DNA from: Silene latifolia
Taxonomy: Eukaryota; Streptophyta; Magnoliopsida; Caryophyllales; Caryophyllaceae
NCBI RefSeq assembly: GCF_048544455.1
Contig: NC_133534.1
Location: 32,922,217-32,986,216, forward strand
Direction of reading: 5' to 3'
Length of the DNA: 64,000 nucleotides
Part shown: piece after piece, positions 14,024 through 25,206 of the stretch
Position numbering within the stretch: the stretch's first letter is position 1
Layout of the letters: every line of letters begins with the position of its first letter
Notes under the pieces: model-generated
What the model was told of the DNA's origin: nothing
Database searches by the model: none
Seen by the model: the letters and a program-made list of their open reading frames with translations, nothing else
Position numbers and translations under genes: made by a program

Positions 14024-15093
14024 TCGCTTGTAAGTAATGTAGAGAGTCTATATTCGTGGCGTAACGGATAACGAAAAATCGGTTGGAAAATCTATCTTCA
14101 TTGTGATCATCCTTGGTCCAAATAAGCATATCTGAAAATGATTCACAAAATAAGTAGGTAAAAATAGTTTGATAATACAGAACTATTTCGAGGGATTAGA
14201 AAACATTAGGAAAAACTCAAAAAAATCTTGTATTTATAAGTATGTACATAGAAAATTTAGTCTTATATGTCTCTCTATTTACCATGAGTTCATGCCTCTT
14301 TATTTTCTTTGTTATGCATTTTTTTGTCTCATTATATTCCTAGGTGTTAAAAGCCATTAAAATATTTATTGTGACATCTTAATTATGGTAAACTAACAAT
14401 CTTACAAAGTTAATACACTAAATTAATTAAGTATAAATAAAGAGACAAAAGATAATTATAATACAAAACTATTCCTAAGATTAAAAAACATTAAGATTGG
14501 AAAGAAATGAAAAAAAAATATGGCATTTACAATGATGTACAATTGTACATAGAAAACTTAATCTTATATATAAGATTAATCTATGTCTCTCTGTTTACCA
14601 AGAGTTTATGACCTTGTCTCTTTATTTTCTTTGTCAATACATTTATATTTATCTCCTTATATTCTTAGGTATTAAAAAATCATTAAAATATTTATTGTGC
14701 CATATTAATTAAGATATACTAACAATCTTACCAAGTAAGTATGCCAAATTAATCAAGCATAATAGCAATTATTGATAATGACATGGAATAAAATTAAATA
14801 TTTTTAGCAATTATTGAAAATGACTTGGAATAAAATAAAATGACTTTTCCTAGCCTTTTAATTAGATAGTACTTGTATAGATTATTCTTCGTTCTTAATT
14901 TCTTATGTATTCAGTTTTTTTTTTTAATTTCGAATACATATACTCCATATGAAATATCTTGAAATTATTAACTTACAGTTAATCGGTATTTTTTATTGTA
15001 GTTTTTTTTTGAGTTAATTAAGTTTAAAGCTAATGGAATATGTATGGATTTTTAAATCAAAAATAAGTGAATTAAATTAATGCAAATATAATA

Positions 15094-15171
15094 ATAAATT
15101 GGTAATCCGTGTTATTTTAGTTTGCCAAGTCAATAAATTGGTAATCCGTGTTATATTAGTTTGCCAAGTCA
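15094..15171. repeat. 39-bp tandem duplication
   Basis: ATAAATTGGTAATCCGTGTT...GCCAAGTCA occurs twice back to back (15094-15132 and 15133-15171) with one visible difference. Confidence 0.85.
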
Positions 15172-15274
15172 TTATTATTGTATACGTGGCCTTTTTTCAT
15201 CCATGTGGCATTGTTTACGTGTCATTTTTAGGCTAGCTTTTTAATAACATTTTATAGATTTTCTTCTTGTCCTT

Positions 15275-15940
15275 GACCGTTGACCATTGGTGATAATCAA
15301 TTAGGTGGAGGATGGTGTGATTTTAACTTGTCTTTCGTTAACCTTGGTTGAGACCGAAAGGGAGAACCTTGGGAGAACACCCCTAATTTTGTGTTTGAAA
15401 TCGACCCTTGAGAGAGGGAGTGAGATGACCCGGATTTGAGACGCGAACTTAATGAACCTAAGTCTAGTTTAAACCACCCCTGAGATAATGCATGGTTTTG
15501 GGAGAGTTGAAACTTGGAATTAGGTACCCGACCTTCGAACCCGAGAGGGGGTTGGAAAGGTTTGCTAGTGTCCACGCACGAGACCGAAAGGGAAGTGTTT
15601 GGCGACCTAGAGCCGTCATCCTCTTTCACACTACCTAATCGACCATTTAACGAGAAATTGAACTTGTAGGAGCAATTGTCGGTGGAGAAATCGGGTCCTA
15701 GGCCTTCCTTAATCTTGATTACATTATTTTCATTCACTTGCTTAATTTCCATCACTAGTTCAATTGCATTTTATTTTATTTAGTCTAGTTGTTTAGTTTA
15801 AAAACCCCATCTCATTTATTGTCGACTTAGCTAAACAAGAGACTAAAAACGATTGGTAATTTTCCATTCTCCTTGTGGATTCGACCCTCATATTGTGCGA
15901 TGACAACCGTGCACTTGCGAGGTTAAACTTTGAACCATCA
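15275..15940 (+). mobile_element. Long LTR, right part (continuation of 10995-12161)
   Basis: Matches the U5-side half of the LTR family in the same orientation as the left part: GGTTGAGACCGAAAGGGAGA, ATTGTCGACTTAGCTAA, and the closing CTCCTTGTGGATTCGACC found near such LTR ends. The likely 3' end is at the CCATCA near 15940. A 152-residue open frame on the opposite strand here is a by-product of the LTR. Confidence 0.68.
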
Positions 15941-15958
15941 ACCACTTATACAAGTAAT

Positions 15959-16144
15959 ATACTCACTCCGTCTCGGTCAATTGGTTTTGGCACAAAAACC
16001 AAGGAAAGAGGGGAGACAAATTACTAAATGACAAGTGGAACAAATTGGGTGAGAATGATCAAATTGTTCATCAAGTTCATTTTTAAAACAGAAAACACAA
16101 TAATTAACTGATACCTAAAATAGAAAAGGACAACAAATAACCGG
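15959..16144. mobile_element. Stowaway-like MITE (family 1)
   Basis: Opens with CTCACTCCGTCTCGGTCA next to TA and closes with GGACAACAAATAACCGG, imperfect inverted repeats of the CTCCCTCCGTCCCGGTCATT type. The interior (GGTTTTGGCACAAA..., CAAGTGGAACAAATT) is shared with the two copies at 26277-26655, so this is a family with at least three copies in the window. Confidence 0.72.
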
Positions 16145-16251
16145 AACAACAAAATAACACTTTACCTGTTAATAGTTTAAAGACGAATAATACCATCCTA
16201 AACAAGAATTTGGGTAAAATACAAAAAGCAGGTGACGAATGAAATACAAGA

Positions 16252-16702
16252 GTCCTCTCCATTTCCTCAAAAGAAATGGAGAGGTAAGTACCTATTAATG
16301 GCTCGGATCGCATATTGATTATTGACAACATCTAACGGTTCTAAATTTACGTATAAAAATAAAAGAAAATGAGGGTGAAAGAGAAAATTACTTCCTCCAT
16401 TCAACTCCACTCTACCACTTTCTTTTTTTCACGTTTGCCAACACGTGTTTTACGCGCTAAATATCGTTAACTACGTATTTGAAAAAATTATAAAAGTTAT
16501 ATATTTCTAATGTACTCGTAAAGACGAATCAAACAAGATCTCACATGAATATATTTTTACTTATGTATTGAGAGAAAATTGAAATTGAATACTCACTCGT
16601 GAATAGTGTACAAAAATGAAATAGGTAGAGTGGAGTTGAATGGAGGAAGTATTATTTAAGGAGATTGTGAGAGGAAATGGAGAGAAAGGAAATGGAGAGG
16701 AT
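16252..16702. mobile_element. MITE family 2, carrying a nested MITE
   Basis: Ends are CCTCTCCATTTCC (left) and GGAAATGGAGAGGA (right). The body, with GGATCGCATATTGA and TAAATTTACGTATAAAAATA, matches the reverse complement of 24458-24645. The present copy is 259 bp longer because another MITE sits inside it at 16391-16649. Confidence 0.7.
16391..16649. mobile_element. Stowaway-like MITE nested in MITE family 2
   Basis: A 259-bp element with near-perfect inverted repeats of about 27 bp, CTTCCTCCATTCAACTCCAC at the left and its complement at the right, flanked by TA on both sides (16389-16390 and 16650-16651). The homologous copy at 24458-24645 lacks it, giving the empty site. Confidence 0.88.
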
Positions 16703-17065
16703 CATTTCCGAAATACAATAACCAGTCAAAATAGAGTCCATGTGAATTCCCCTTTGTATTTGAATTTGTCTATTCATGTCTAAAAAACGTGGTCCCTTAT
16801 GCTCTCAAATCAATTCCCCTCATTCGTCAAACCCTTTTCCGTCATCATTTTTGCTTCTTCAAAAGCAATCTTAATGATGGAATAACAATCATATTAAGTT
16901 TCTCACCTGAAACTTCTGATCATCACCCATTTTGCAATTAAGCTAAAAGGGTGCAAAAAGGTGTAATCTTCCGAGTTTTGATCATCAGTTTAAGTTGGTA
17001 ATTCAGTTAATTTTTCTGGGTATTGCTTAATTTTGGCGGCAACTGTATGTATAAAAGTAGTATTA
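16703..17065 (+). promoter_or_regulatory. Upstream region and 5' leader of the NIPA gene
   Basis: About 360 bp between the MITE and the start codon. It is AT-rich with no other gene. I see no single convincing TATA box; the transcription start is not determined. Confidence 0.35.
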
Positions 17066-17183
17066 ATGGCGGAAGATAATGTGAAGGGATTAGTGTTAGC
17101 AGTGGGTTCAAGTTTGTTCATTGGGACTAGTTTTATCTTGAAGAAGAAAGGCCTTCATCGTGCCGCTGCTAATGGCACTCGTG

Positions 17184-17215
<32 letters not shown>

Positions 17216-20200
17216 CATTTGTATTAGTTTATTTCGTCAGGCCTTTCTGCTGTCCGAGATTTTGATCGAATGGAAAATTCTTAGGTACCAATTAGAAGGT
17301 CTCCATTGTTATTTTATTTCGATTTTGCTTAGTTAGTTTCGGAATATGTCCTCAAGTCCAATTTTGTCATATGCACGGGTGTACGATGACATGGTACATT
17401 GGGGCAGGTTGAAAGTTCCGGACTTTATTGTGGTTTTTGAGGAATTGTCCATCTTTTAAACAAAGAACTGTAGAATGATCCTCAAAGTATAGCAAGAACT
17501 ATTTGATAGTTTTGGACGTGGGGAGATTAAGTAGAATTTGATGACTCTCGAGCCATCTAGAGAGATTGGAAATGAAATGTTGAACAATACCGCTAAAGTC
17601 TCCACTTTATATGTGGGTTTTGCATAGGATGGTTCATGTTGCCACACCAAAATTTTGTTTCGGATTTAAGGCTTATTCATGTCTAATTTTGAGGCATTTG
17701 ATTCGGGAGTTCTAGAAAATATATTGATGCTTGAATCTGTTTTAGTAGATTTTTATTTTGTAATATGTTGGTGTTGGGATTAGGTTGTTTGTTGCGCTAA
17801 AGTTTGTAACTTCAATGTCGTTAACAGTATCCAGCTAAAGTTTGGTACTGAGAGCCTGAAAATATTTGATGAGCTTTTCATGTTTTCGCACCTGGTATTG
17901 AATTGTTAGTTTTGGTAGTTTATTTAGCGAGTGTATCCAGCATCATTAGCTGTTGAATAATGGATAATGATCAGTTTAGGGAGTATTGTTTTGAATCGTC
18001 TTTGCCAACTTATAACTTTGCATATTTCTAAATTCTATTCATAAGTTCACCTACTAGTTAGACTGAAAAGATTGCTTAATTTTAACCGCTGTAGACCCTT
18101 AACTGAACTGACAGAAGTTTTATTGAGTATTTTTTTTTACTGTGCTTTTATTTGATATAACTAGTGAAAAAGTCATATTATCGGTGTACATGATGCTCTT
18201 TCTCGAAAATTAAAAAAAATCCACCTTGAGCTCTTGTTATATGGTTTATTAAGACACATTGATCCTATAAGTTTTCTATAGTTGATTTGGTTTGTATCTT
18301 TTTAAGCATTACCTATTGTTCTAGGACTCTGTACCTGCTATAATACACCTTACGTTTTGTTTGGCAGAAAAAACTACTGTATATGTGAGATTTGTGGTGT
18401 GCTCTCAATGAAGTTTTCTGTGTCTTTTCTTGGACAACTAATGTTGTTCCCTGTGGCCTGATAATGTAGGATATGGAGGGTACACGTATTTGCGAGAGCC
18501 ACTTTGGTGGGCAGGAATGGCTACTAGTGAGCGCTTTATCTCTCTTTCTCAGTGTGTGTTAAAGTAAACAACGAGAGATTGTGTTTTGGCTGTGCCATAC
18601 TTCTTACTCCCTATTGATTTCTTAATGAAAATCCTCAACACAGTGTTTATTGGCGAGGCGGCAAATTTTGTGGCTTATGCTTTTGCTCCTGCCGTGTTAG
18701 TCACACCACTTGGAGCATTGAGCATTATAATTAGGTGAGCTGGAGCTAGTATCTTGATATTTTCTTATGTAGCAAATAATGTAAATTCTGATCTCACTTT
18801 CCCGGTTTATTCAGTGCTGTATTAGCAAATTTTATATTGAAGGAAAGACTTTCAAAATTGGGTATCTTGGGATGTCTCCTGTGCATTGTGGGATCTGTGA
18901 TTATTGTTCTTCATGCACCCCAAGAGGAATCACTTACTTCTGTTCAAGAAATCTGGGATTTGGCAACACAACCAGGTTAATTGCGCTAAAATCTAGCAGT
19001 ATTACCCAATTTGAATTTTCTTGTTTTCCTTCTAGTTCTCTTGTTTTGCTGATTTGTTAGCTTGCTTTTTGTTACCAGCTTTCTTGATTTTTGTCGCGGC
19101 TGCATTGTCCATTGTGGCAGTTTTGATTGTGTATCTAGAGCCACTTTTTGGGCAATCATATGTGCTGGTTTACTTGGGGATTTGCTCTTTGATGGGTTCA
19201 TTGACGGTAATTATTTTTCTAATGTTTCACTACTTTATCAGTCATTACTCGTTACTTTTAAACAACATTACCCGAGTGCCTTAAGACTCACACAGTCACA
19301 CCTGAAGTTGGACGAGGGTGGGTCCCATGCAGCCTTGCCCTTATGTTGAAAGCACAAATAGATTGTTTTCGTATGACTCATGATAAAAATCGTGGTCTGA
19401 CCGGCACTCACATTACAAGAAACGTTTAGCTGTTTACTGAGAAAGGAAAAACCTGTCTATTACTAATGAGCCGAATATTCTATCATGTTCCAACGTCAAA
19501 GATAGGTGAATGTTAGGCTTCCTCGGGAGTGGGAAAAACTGTCTATTAGTAATGGAGCCGAAAATCATTGTTCTTTTGGATAAAGAAGACACTGAAAACC
19601 TTTGCGGTTCATTTTCCAAGAAGTAACCGACGGTCTACTCATTTTCGATTTAGGTCTGTTGGTGTATAAGGTAGTACATGGAGAAGAAATAAAGTGCTCT
19701 GTGGTTAAAAAAAGGAGATAACTCATTATTCTTAAAAACTTCGAAGGATGGATAAGAAATAAAGTGCTCTCTTATGGTTTCTGGTCCATTATCACAAAAT
19801 GGAAAACACAACAAATATCTTATCATGCTCCTCTTCAGCCTCTACTTATAGAAAATAAAATGCTAGCAAAGTAGACTATCTCTATGAAATTGAGTATACG
19901 AGTGAAGATAGTAAGGTCTCTATCACCCGACTTCTCCATTAAACCCATACAAAGCCTTCACTAAACCAAGTTGTTCTTTCCCAAAAGTCATTCGACTTGC
20001 TTTTGGTCCTATCAAAAATACGGTCAAAGAGCTCATATTAGCATCAGAGCTGGAGCAATATCTTCTTCCTTCTACTGAAGCAGAACAAATGATTCCACTT
20101 CGCCTAAATGAGAATATGATTCATCAATGGCGAGCTAACGAATACACACATATCTCCATTATGGAGTTGTTAAGTTAGCTCTAGCCCTCCATGGAAGAAA

Positions 20201-23200
20201 AGGTCTTCCTGTTGTAGCAAGGGTTGCCTTGCTAGACAACAGCTATGTTCCTCAGACTCATTTAGAAGACTCATTTAGAAGTATCTGACAAGGGTGCGTG
20301 TCTCATGTGTGGGACTCGGCTATTTTTTTTGAAAATATGCATATTTTGGTCTAAAAAGAGGTGTCCAAGTGTCATACCTCTGTCCGAGGGTGTCGAGTGT
20401 CGGACACGGGTACGCGAGGAAATTAGAAGTGTATAAAGAGACTAGTTTGTCAATGAGGAAAGACTACTTTTTTGGTGTAACATTTGTTCTGTGCACCAAG
20501 CATGCATTTCAACTTTAGGAGACTTCAGGGAGACTTCCTGCTTCATAGCGTTCTTTTAACTCTTATTGTATGGATTTCTTCTTCCCTTTCCTTCTTTTTG
20601 GGACGTCATCTTCATCTAAATTGGCCATTTAAACGCCTTTTAGAGTCACATACATGAAATAATTTATGTCAAGACTCATCCGCAAATGCATATATGGGAT
20701 CACCAAGAGAATTGAAGATTCAGCCGAAACATTTTCAAGATAACATCTTGGGGTTTGATCGGGACATTCAGTAGGGTAGTGGGGTGATAATGTTTTATGT
20801 ACAATGGATGGGCAAGGCTTCTCAGTTGGTTCTTTTTGGAAAGATATTTCCACTGTCCCATTTATTTTTGTTTTTCTGTTGTTGTATGGGAGTTGTATTT
20901 TCATGTTGTTTCTCATAATTCGTGACCCAAGATTTAGGAAGTAAATTTGATCAGCCCTTCCTTTGGGATTTCTGGGTATATGGATGCATGAAGGGCTAGG
21001 CTTTGACTCCATCTAAATGAGCAAGTCATCATCTGTATCTTTTGGGATACTAGGGTCCATAGCATGATTTGGACCCTTAATGCCATCTGATAGTGCAGTG
21101 TGCATTCGTATTCCTAGTTTGTGGTGCTCCATATTCTGAATGATCGGGGGTCTTTTAAGGCCATGTTAAAATTGGAAATAAGGTTACGAATACACAGCCA
21201 CACCAACCAGCCTCTGCAGCGAGCATCTACATCTACAGGCATGTCTAGCAAGGCAACCCTTGCTACAACATGGAGACCTTTTCTTCCATGGAGGGTTAGA
21301 GCGAACTTAATAGCTCCATAATGGAGATGTGTGTATTTGTTAGCTCGCCATTGATGAATCATATTCTCGTCGAGGCGAAGTGGAATCATTTGTTCTGTTT
21401 CAGTAGATGGAACAAGATATTGCTCTAGCGGTGATGCTAAAATGAGCTCTTTTACCGTATTTTTGTTGGGACCAAAAGCATGTTGAATGACTTTTGAGAA
21501 TAAAGAACTTGGTTTAGTGAAGGCTTTGTATGGGTTTAATAGAGGAAGTTGGGTGATAGGGACCTTACTATCTTCACTCATATACTCAATGTAATGTATC
21601 AGAGTCTATTTTGCTAGCTTTTGGTTTTCTATAAGCAGAGTATGAAGATGAGCGTGATAGGATATTTGATGTGTTTTCCATTTTGTGATAATGGACCAAA
21701 AGCGCTTTATTTCTTATCCATCCTTTGAAGTTTTTAAGAATACTGAGTTATCTCCTTTTTTTAACCATAGAGGTGCAAGGATATGAGAAGATAACCTTGA
21801 GTTCTTATGGTCATAAAACCGAGGTGATTCTCCTATTCATCAATTCCACCTCTAGGTACAAGACACGTAGAACTCCATGGTATTATTTTCTCATATTCTT
21901 TTTCGTATGTTTAATGTGAATTTCTGTTGTGGAAGATCCACTAAGTGGCAACCACAGAGCATACTTTCCACTTTAAACACCCTGTAAGAGATTGCTCATT
22001 ATTTACTTAAAACTTCTTAGGAGGATAAGAGTCAAAGCTTATTAGCTTTCTGCCATGGACACATAGTGAGTACAATCACCAAGGAGGTTTAACAGGATCA
22101 ATATATGTTTAAGAGTATTGTTATGGATTTGTAAGACGAGATTATAGATATGGGAAATCTTATATTATAAGAAAAGAATATATTTACAAGGAGAGTTTAC
22201 AAGAAATGTTTTAGAGATATAACACATAGACTTAGCTTGGTTATGACAAGTACCAAGCCTCTCTATTTATTGTACAAGCTAGAGTGAATATTACAAGCAT
22301 CTTAGACATATTCTAATTTCTAATCACATAACACAATATACACCATAACTTTAAAACTTATATTATATACCATTCTTTTATTTAGGTTACTATTTATATT
22401 TCACTTCATGTCTCTACATTTGTCTTTTTCTAGAACCTCTTTGGATGGATTATGATGATGGTCTGACCTTAATACTTTCTCAGTTCTCTTTTCATTATGA
22501 TCTCTGTGGTGTTTAGCTTAAGGTTTTCTTTATGAAATTCTTCAGGTTGTAAGCATAAAGGCTATAGGAATTGCTATAAAGCTTACTTTGGAAGGTACAA
22601 ATCAGCTGACTTTTCCTCAGACTTGGTTTTTCATGACAGTGGGAGCAGTCTGTGTCATTATGCAATTAAACTACTTGAATAAGGTCCATATCTTTCTATT
22701 TGATATTTCTATTTCCATGGCTCCTTAAATTTTGTTTGGACGCGGAAAGGAGGAAAGGGGAGGGGTCAAGGAGTGGAGCAATGTCATTTTTTTCCAAATT
22801 TATCCTATGCCAGAAAGATTTAAATTTGTAGGAGGGAGGCGAAGGGATTCATTTCCCCTCCCTGCCATTGCCCGCCAACTCATTTTTTACAAGTAAACAA
22901 AGGAAATTGTTCCCTTCCATTCCCTTCTAATGTCTAATCCCTGTAGCCAAAGGAAGGTAAATTCTGTACTTAAATAAATATGGTTGATTCTTGAATTCAT
23001 TGCCACTTTTGACCGGTTCTCGATTGTCGCCCGTCTTCTAAGAGGGAGTTAATGTGGACATTTATAATATACTTGCAATTCATATCAAATAATTATTCCA
23101 GAGTTGCCACTAAAATAAGCATAAACTATACTGCATATCGGGCGGTTCCTCTGTGTTTGCAGGATATTGGATTTAAATTATAAAGCAGCCTTTGCTTTGT

Positions 23201-23847
23201 TTGAATGATCTTTTAAAAATAAATTGTCAGTATGTGGAAAAACTTGGAAGTTCCAGTTCTAAAGATTTTCCGCTACAACTTCTTTGTGGTGTGTTTCTTT
23301 CAGGCACTGGATACATTTAATGCGGCAATAGTATCTCCCATATATTATGTGATGTTCACGACCTTAACTATTGCCGCTAGTGCAATTATGTTCAAGGTAG
23401 ATTCTTTGAGTTTCTATCAAACTTTTACTATCTGATAATTCATCATCTCGTTTGCCATTCACCGGGTATTAATAGGGATCATTTTCGATATCTGTGTTTT
23501 GTTGCAGGACTGGTCAGGTCAAGATGCAAGTAGCATAGCTTCTGAAATAAGTGGATTTGTTACCGTTCTTGGTGGAACAGTTATACTGCACAGTACACGA
23601 GAGCAGGAACAAGCGAGTACATCAAGTGGGTTTTTCTTTCTAACTGTGCTGTCTGATGAGATGTTGGACGAGTAGGTCCTGTGCTGCAAGTTATTAGTCA
23701 CGTTCCTTTTCATTTACTTTACTAATACTGACAATGAAATTGGTAGCCAATGCAGGTGCAGCAAACCGGCATACATCCGGAGAAGATCAGAAAAGTGGAG
23801 ATAAGGAGCACTTGATAACGTTGCATAACACCGACTATTTTGAATAG
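17066..23847 (+). CDS. NIPA-type magnesium transporter, nine exons, 332 aa
   Basis: Probable membrane Mg2+ transporter of the plant NIPA family. Exons are 17066-17186, 18470-18526, 18644-18734, 18815-18975, 19079-19206, 22546-22683, 23304-23396, 23508-23625 and 23756-23847. All junctions are GT-AG and phases agree, giving 999 nt. The start at 17066 gives the family N-terminus [20 protein letters not shown]. Family landmarks follow: KKKGL (27-31), EPLWWAGM (50-57), FAYAFAPA-type [20 protein letters not shown] (about 67-86), [47 protein letters not shown] (exons 6-7) and a hydrophilic C-tail ending DYFE. Length is usual for the family, with about nine hydrophobic segments. Intron 5 is 3.3 kb and carries a long inverted repeat. 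In animals NIPA proteins act in endosomal and plasma membranes; the location here is inferred. Confidence 0.93.
19700..20243 (+). mobile_element. Endogenous pararetrovirus movement-protein fossil, left arm (intron 5)
   Basis: Inside intron 5 of the NIPA gene, plus strand. The sequence resembles the movement protein of Caulimoviridae-like elements; recognisable words include QMIPLR and HGRK followed by VVARVALLD. It is homologous, in opposite orientation, to 21245-21770. It is a broken fragment with several breaks and no accompanying reverse transcriptase. Age unknown, but the two arms have drifted visibly. Confidence 0.62.
21245..21770 (-). mobile_element. Endogenous pararetrovirus movement-protein fossil, right arm (intron 5)
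   Basis: Minus-strand counterpart of the left arm, separated from it by about 1 kb. It is the better preserved copy: an open stretch of about 155 residues (21114-21581) has [20 protein letters not shown]-type sequence, [25 protein letters not shown] and a later FNMALKDP, as in Caulimoviridae movement proteins. It is a fragment of a fossil element. Together the arms form a long inverted repeat within a transcribed intron. Confidence 0.65.
22735..22965. mobile_element. Possible MITE in intron 6
   Basis: A purine-rich left edge (TTTGTTTGGACGCGG and GGAGG/GGGGAGG runs) is mirrored by pyrimidine-rich sequence (CCCCTCCC, CCATTCCCTTCTAATG) ending in AGCCAAA. The ends are only loosely complementary and no target duplication is clear, so this is tentative. 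Confidence 0.35.
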
Positions 23848-24310
23848 CAAATGCCATTTCGGAGGTGGTCATCAGGGCAGCTCCCTTCAACAGCACCGGA
23901 AATGTGATATCATCATGTTGAAGCAAAAGGCAGTTCGTTGTAGAGTTTGTACCAAGAATCAATAGTACAGTGATGAGATTGCAGCAGTATTTATATCTAG
24001 GTTTTCAGCTGCGTAGTTTATAATCGTACATAACACTTTCATTTTCTGGGTGATCTGGGGTTATTTTATTTGTAATCTCTCCTTATTTGTCGGGTTTTGA
24101 GTATTGGGATTGGTTTGTATTGTATACATTGTATACAAATTCAACTGAGATGTGCCAAATAGAAGGGTCTTCCCTTTTTTCTCACCTTTGTTTTCTCCCT
24201 TTTAGTCAATCCGAATTTTCCATGGAGTATATAATTAATGATCAGTGAAATAGATTGGCAATTATTGAAGTCACAGGGCGTGACGAATGTCGAGATACCG
24301 ACACCTACAA

Positions 24311-24430
24311 AGATCGTATCCTCTTTTTTTTTTTTTGACAAACGTGTACTATTTTATAAAAACGGTAAAAGAGATTATATTGTACGGAGTATTCGATTAC
24401 ATACCAAAAATGGTAAAAGATCGTATCCTC
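24311..24430 (-). mobile_element. Very short retroposon with 13-bp target duplication
   Basis: A 94-bp insert (24324-24417) lies between two exact copies of AGATCGTATCCTC (24311-24323 and 24418-24430). Next to the left copy is a T run, that is, a poly(A) tail on the minus strand preceded by TTTGTC. This is the mark of target-primed retroposition, by a strongly 5'-truncated LINE or a short SINE. Confidence 0.75.
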
Positions 24431-24457
24431 ATTTAGGCTATGAACTTTGTGGAAATG

Positions 24458-24645
24458 GATCCTCTCCATTTCCTTTCTCTCTATTTCCTCTCACAATTTC
24501 CTTAAATAATACTTAATTTTCCTTTTCACCCTCATTTTCCTTTATTTTTATACGTAAATTTAGAACCATTAGATATTGTCAATATGCGATCCGGACCATT
24601 GATAGGAACTTGCCTCTCAATTTCTTTTTAGGAAATGGAGAGAAA
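24458..24645. mobile_element. MITE family 2, empty-site copy
   Basis: Reverse-complement relative of 16252-16702 without the nested element. It begins CCTCTCCATTTCCTTTCTCT and ends GGAAATGGAGAGA, with inner words TATACGTAAATTTAGAACC and GCGATCCG. About 190 bp. Confidence 0.68.
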
Positions 24646-25101
24646 ATGGGCTCGAACTTTGTAAGGGTTGATGCAAATGAATTGTTACAAGTATTATTAT
24701 TATTATTATTAATTATTTAAGGACAATATTAAATGCTCATGGTTTTGGGGTTAATAATTTTGAGTTAAATTTGAAGGAAGAACGGGCAATTAAATTGGCA
24801 TTAAGATGGAGTATATGTATTCCTATTACAAAGAGGTTTTCTATATTGAATTAGGACTAAGGTACGAGCTGTTTGTAATTACTTCTGTCACAAGTAACTT
24901 ACGTTGTCTGTAGGTAGGTCTTAGTCTTTTGACTTGATTTCAACTCATTTTAGTTTAGTTAGCTCTATTCAATTCGGTGTCTTAACCTTAAATCTGTATG
25001 CTGAAAACAGGAAATCCAAGGAACATTAGGAAATCCTAAATGGTATAGAAAAGGGAAATCCTAAACCTCAGCTAGCTCTTTAATTCCGCAACTTTCACCT
25101 A

Positions 25102-25109
25102 TTATAAAT
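25102..25109 (+). promoter_or_regulatory. TATA box of the eIF4B-like gene
   Basis: TTATAAATA lies about 100 bp upstream of the start codon, preceded by a CAACTTTCACC stretch and followed by a CA-rich leader without upstream ATG. This is the usual plant promoter spacing. Confidence 0.65.
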
Positions 25110-25206
25110 ACGGAGAAATCCAATTTCATATTTCAATTTCCACACAAACAAATCCATCTACATACATATTACAAACATCAACAACTTACGTACGTCTTCA
25201 ACAAAC

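Larger units (their letters stand above)
13324..14881 (-). mobile_element. Non-autonomous Helitron
   Basis: On the minus strand the element starts with TCTATACAAGTACTAT (at 14881) and ends with a GC-rich hairpin (CTCGTGC, loop, GCACGGG), a 12-nt spacer and CTAG at 13324-13327. It sits between A (complement of 14882) and T (complement of 13323), the Helitron insertion rule. Length is 1558 bp with no helicase or Rep coding, so it is non-autonomous. It contains two diverged copies of a segment of about 230 bp (about 14170-14400 and 14455-14710) and a Cassandra-type solo LTR. Terminal features are clear; no terminal inverted repeats or target duplication are expected. Confidence 0.82.

Noticed and set aside
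15297-15755. Open frame of 152 residues on the minus strand
   Set aside because: It lies wholly within the right part of a non-coding LTR, has no recognisable domain, and the related LTR copies do not keep it.
22100-22400. Possible solo LTR in intron 5
   Set aside because: There is a TATA-like word and AT-rich sequence, but I could find no TG...CA ends with matching flanks.
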